In this document: one piece after another, positions 60,821 through 64,000 of the stretch | Layout: each line of letters begins with the position of its first letter | Numbering within the stretch: position 1 is the first letter of the stretch | DNA from: Vicia villosa | Lineage: Eukaryota; Streptophyta; Magnoliopsida; Fabales; Fabaceae | DNA length: 64,000 nucleotides | Reading direction: 5' to 3' | Assembly (NCBI RefSeq): GCF_029867415.1 | Contig: NC_081182.1 | Span: forward strand, 40,639,155 to 40,703,154 | Notes under the pieces: model-generated | The model's database searches: none | What the model saw: only the letters and a program-made list of their open reading frames with translations | Told to the model about the DNA's origin: nothing | Position numbers and translations under genes: made by a program

Positions 60821-63800
60821 ATGAACAAAAGCAACGCACGAAAGCGTCCGGCGCCGCCGTCGCAACAACCGCCGACAAAACAGGCACTAGCACCAGAAGA
60901 TGAGTTCGTCGACGAAGACGTGTTCCTGGACGAAACCCTCATCTCCGAAGATGAAGAATCCGCAATCCTCCGCGACATGGAACAACGTCAAGCCCTAGCT
61001 GCTCGTTTATCCAAGTGGACGCGTCCTCCTCTCTCACAGGACTATGTCTCTCAATCTTGTAGCATTCGTGAGTGATTCTATTGCAGTGATTTCTGTTCAG
61101 TATCCCCTTTGAGTGATGCTAGGGTTTTGAGTTTGTATTTGTTTTTTTGCTGGAATTTGATTTTTTTTACGTTCTTCATTTTAATAGTTTTTCAGCAGCT
61201 AGAGATTGATTACGTGATTGGAGAGAGTCATAAAGAGTTGCTACCTAGCTCGTCTGGACCTGCTGCCATAATTAGAATATTTGGAGTGACGAAGGAAGGT
61301 TAGTTCGTGTTTCTTTTTTCTTCGATACTGCTAAATGTTTAGTTGCTTACAGAAATAGAACTCGGCAATTTAGGATTTGTTTGTTTACAGTGTTGAATTT
61401 TAGTAAAAAAATACTGTAGAGAAGTAAACCTAAATGTCTATCTTAACTAGGGAACCATTGATCAGTGTAGTTCAACATTTGAGCATTTCTGAGTGTAGTT
61501 CAACATTTGAGCATTTTTGGTTTGGTAGGGGAAAAGGCATCATATGTTCCCAACAAAAGTAATATTTTTGAGTGTAGTTTTCTTTGTAGGCTCAAAGGAA
61601 ACAGGTAACAGGTTTTCTTTGTAGGCTCAAAGGAAACAGAAAAAGTTATCCATCATAAAGTAAAACACAAATTTATCCCTGGTCTTGAGAGAATATGAAA
61701 AGCCTTCGGAAGGATTTTCCACAATCTTTGTTTATTCTATTATTTTTGTCATGTCTTGGGTTCTAATGAACTGAACGTTTAACACTTGATAGCTAGCCAT
61801 AACTCTTGATAGCTTACAACTCTCACATTCGAGCAAAACACTACTGTTCTTTTTGCTACAATTGTTTTAAAGGCAACATCTGAATGTAATAAAGAACATT
61901 AGAGGTAGAGTAATAAAGAATATCAGAGGTAGCGGAGTGCCAAAATATTCAACAAAACATGTATATCTAGAAAAGAAGCTTATTCAACAAATCAACATGA
62001 AGAAATCCAATGAAATTAAATGTAGATGTCATAAGTTATGGTTTCTAAGTTCTTGGAGCTAAATGTAGTGTAATTAGCTAATGTCTTCTAAACTTTTGGA
62101 ACTGAATGGGAAGGTTTACCATCTAGTGTTGGGTCGTGGTATCCCTTATCTCAGAATTTGGTTTAGGCCTAACTCATCCCTACAAAACCGACTTAAACCG
62201 GTTTGTAGGGTGAGAATTGCCCCCACTTATAAACACAACACAAACTTTATCTCTAAGCTATTTGGGACTAAATCCACCCCTTAATAGCAACACAATGAAG
62301 GTGTTGGGGGCTGCAATGAGGCAAGCCAAAGTGCTGCAATTAAGGCGACTAGGGGCGGACTGCAATTAAGTCCAACACCTAATATTTTTGCCTGATCTTG
62401 TAATGATTTGGCAAAATAAACATCGCTTGCTTCAAAAGCTTTCCATTCTCTCTTTTAGGTTATTTCCAGTGCTTATGTAATTTGGCTGAATACAAAGTTA
62501 AACATATTTTCAAATATTTCTAAAATTTTGACCCATGTTTTATATATATTGAGAATGAGAACCTATCGGTTTGGTTCTGGTGAGGGGGTTTTGATCATCC
62601 TCTATTTTCTTTAATAAATCCTGATTTGACATTGCTTTTGTTCATTTCCCTGACTCACCCAACAAGTTTGCCCAAACATTTTACTGAACATATAATCAGT
62701 AGATAGATAGAACAAACAAATCAAAAGAGTCTAAAAAAAATGGAAGTTTAATAGTCAGTAAATATGTAAACGATACATGACAGGTTAGTATATAACTAAT
62801 ATATGGTCTGTTCAGTTTGCATTGCTTCCGCGACCAAATTAAGATTTACCAACTTACAAGATAATTACCTTTCAGGCTTAGTTTACTTTCTCACATGCAA
62901 TTTCTTTCTAATGCAAATCACTTTGAGCCTCCATGACATATATCAATATAAGTGTCCAGAGATCACCTTTGTTTCAAGTGTTTACTTGAAAAATTGGTGC
63001 GAAAGTATATTCTATGCAATGCTTTGCAGGAATTCTATAATAAACTTGTATTTTGTTTGTTTCTTTGTTAGGACATAGTGTTTGCTGCAAGGTTCACGGG
63101 TTTGAACCATATTTCTACATCAGCTGCCCTCCTGGAATGGGACCAGATGATATCTCCCATTTTCATCAAATTCTCGAGGTATCCCGCTTAGTACTTGAAA
63201 GTAATTGTTTTTAATCAAGAAAATGGATTCTTTATTTAGCTTTTGGATTTGCCTTATTGTACTTACATTTACATCTTGTGATGCTTTAGGCTAGGATGAG
63301 AGAAGCCAATAGAAACAGCAATGTAGGAAAATTTGTTCGTCGTGTTGAAATGGTGCAAAGAAGGAGCATTATGTACTATCAGCAATTAAAATCCCATCCC
63401 TTTCTCAAAATTGTTGTTGCACTCCCAACGATGGTTGCTAGCTGCCGTGGTAAACTTATATATTATAGACGTTCTAAGTCCAATATATTATTAATCTTAT
63501 TCAAACTCATTTTGCCCGATCAATATTTAAGCTACATCGGTAGTTCTCATTTGCTGTATTTTGATACAATATTATGTCTGGGGAGTGACCATGAAATGCA
63601 CCACACTGTGCTGTGTTAAGTTTGAGATTTTTGCATCTCCTAAGTGATCCCAATGTTAGAGTTTTGTTTTGACAATTGTACTTCTCAACTGCATTTTGTT
63701 CATGCTTTAAGTTTTTCTTGCTAAAATTTGAAAACATGGCAGGTATTCTTGATAGAGGTATTCAGCTTGATGGTCTTGGCATGAAAAGCTTCATGACTTA

Positions 63801-63938
63801 TGAAAGCAATGTACTTTTTGCTCTTCGTTTCATGATTGATTGCAGCATAGTTGGCGGAAATTGGATTGAAATTCCTGCTGGAAAATATAAGAAGGCAACA
63901 AAAAGCTTGTCATACTGCCAGTTAGAGTTTGATTGCTT
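60821..63938 (+). CDS. POLD1: DNA polymerase delta catalytic subunit, N-terminal part (5 exons; continues beyond window)
   Basis: Replicative lagging-strand B-family polymerase with 3'-5' proofreading, nuclear. Exons 60821-61077-type reading was corrected by phase to: 60821-61067, 61188-61298, 63072-63178, 63290-63449, 63743-63938 (821 nt, phases consistent). The protein begins MNKSNARKRPAPP, has an acidic segment (DEFVDEDVFLDETL), then FQQLEIDYVIGESHKELLP, FEPYFYISCPPGMGPDDIS, ALPTMVASCRGILDRG and GMKSFMTYESN. These match remembered plant POLD1 before the exonuclease domain. I chose the ATG at 60821: the GTG frame upstream covers promoter sequence, and the family starts at this motif. Intron 2 is 1.77 kb and holds a solo LTR. 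The exonuclease and polymerase domains lie outside the window. Confidence 0.94.
62149..62377 (-). repeat. Solo LTR of the 572-1302 TRIM family, in POLD1 intron 2
   Basis: 229 bp, same layout as the LTR at 1070-1302: tctcagaatttgg...ggcctaact...ctacaaaac.gactt...ttataaacac...gactaaatccacc...gtgttgg...ggggcgga...tccaaca. Flanked by cctta (62144-62148) and cctaa (62378-62382), a probable aged 5-bp duplication. There is no second LTR or interior, consistent with LTR-LTR recombination. Confidence 0.75.
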
Positions 63939-64000
63939 GTATCCTTTTTCTCACGGTAAAATCAGAATTCTTTGTTTAAGATATTTATTGGAATGCCAAA

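Overview
The window is plant nuclear DNA, most likely from a legume. It has AT-rich intergenic sequence, GT-AG introns and dense plant-type transposable elements (Copia, SIRE/Maximus-like Copia, L1-type LINEs, hAT/MULE/Stowaway-type MITEs and short-LTR TRIM elements). The repeat families look like those I know from galegoid legumes such as pea, vetch, clover and Medicago. That taxonomic call is inference from repeat style, not from a marker gene.

Three cellular genes are supported, all on the + strand. (1) At the left edge is the 3' part of a DNA topoisomerase 3-alpha gene (13 exons, 38-15250). Its exons encode the end of the type IA core and the zinc-finger/GRF/CCHC tail. One intron is stretched to 6.8 kb by a young Copia element. 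(2) In the middle is a complete 10-exon gene (45245-48338) for a 699-residue receptor-like cytoplasmic kinase with an N-terminal universal-stress-protein (USP) domain. (3) At the right edge are the first five coding exons of the catalytic subunit of DNA polymerase delta (60821-63938), preceded by a TATA-like box and two E2F-type sites.

The rest is transposon-derived. 572-1302 is a TRIM with a MITE nested in one LTR. 7406-12183 is an intact Copia with identical 117-bp LTRs. 12973-13322 is a second TRIM. 15.5-20.1 kb holds MITEs and repeats. 20.8-26.4 kb is a decayed L1-type LINE. 28.3-28.7 kb is a 165-bp tandem repeat. 29.3-30.2 kb is a third TRIM. 33.0-35.3 kb holds a hAT-like element and a Ty3/gypsy gag-protease relic. 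35.8-37.7 kb holds three copies of a MITE-like repeat. 37.97-43.57 kb is a structurally complete LINE with long target-site duplications and both ORFs open. 43.97-44.54 kb is a hAT MITE. 49.3-54.4 kb is a decayed Copia inside an older inverted-repeat transposon. 54.4-58.5 kb is a truncated SIRE-like Copia. 58.5-59.9 kb is a hAT transposase relic.

I found no rRNA, tRNA, CRISPR or prokaryotic-type operon, and no evidence for a new multi-gene system. The notable features are structural: nested insertions with recoverable target-site duplications, an apparently young Copia inside a repair-gene intron, a complete LINE with catalytic-residue changes in endonuclease and RNase H, and a cell-cycle-type promoter on POLD1.
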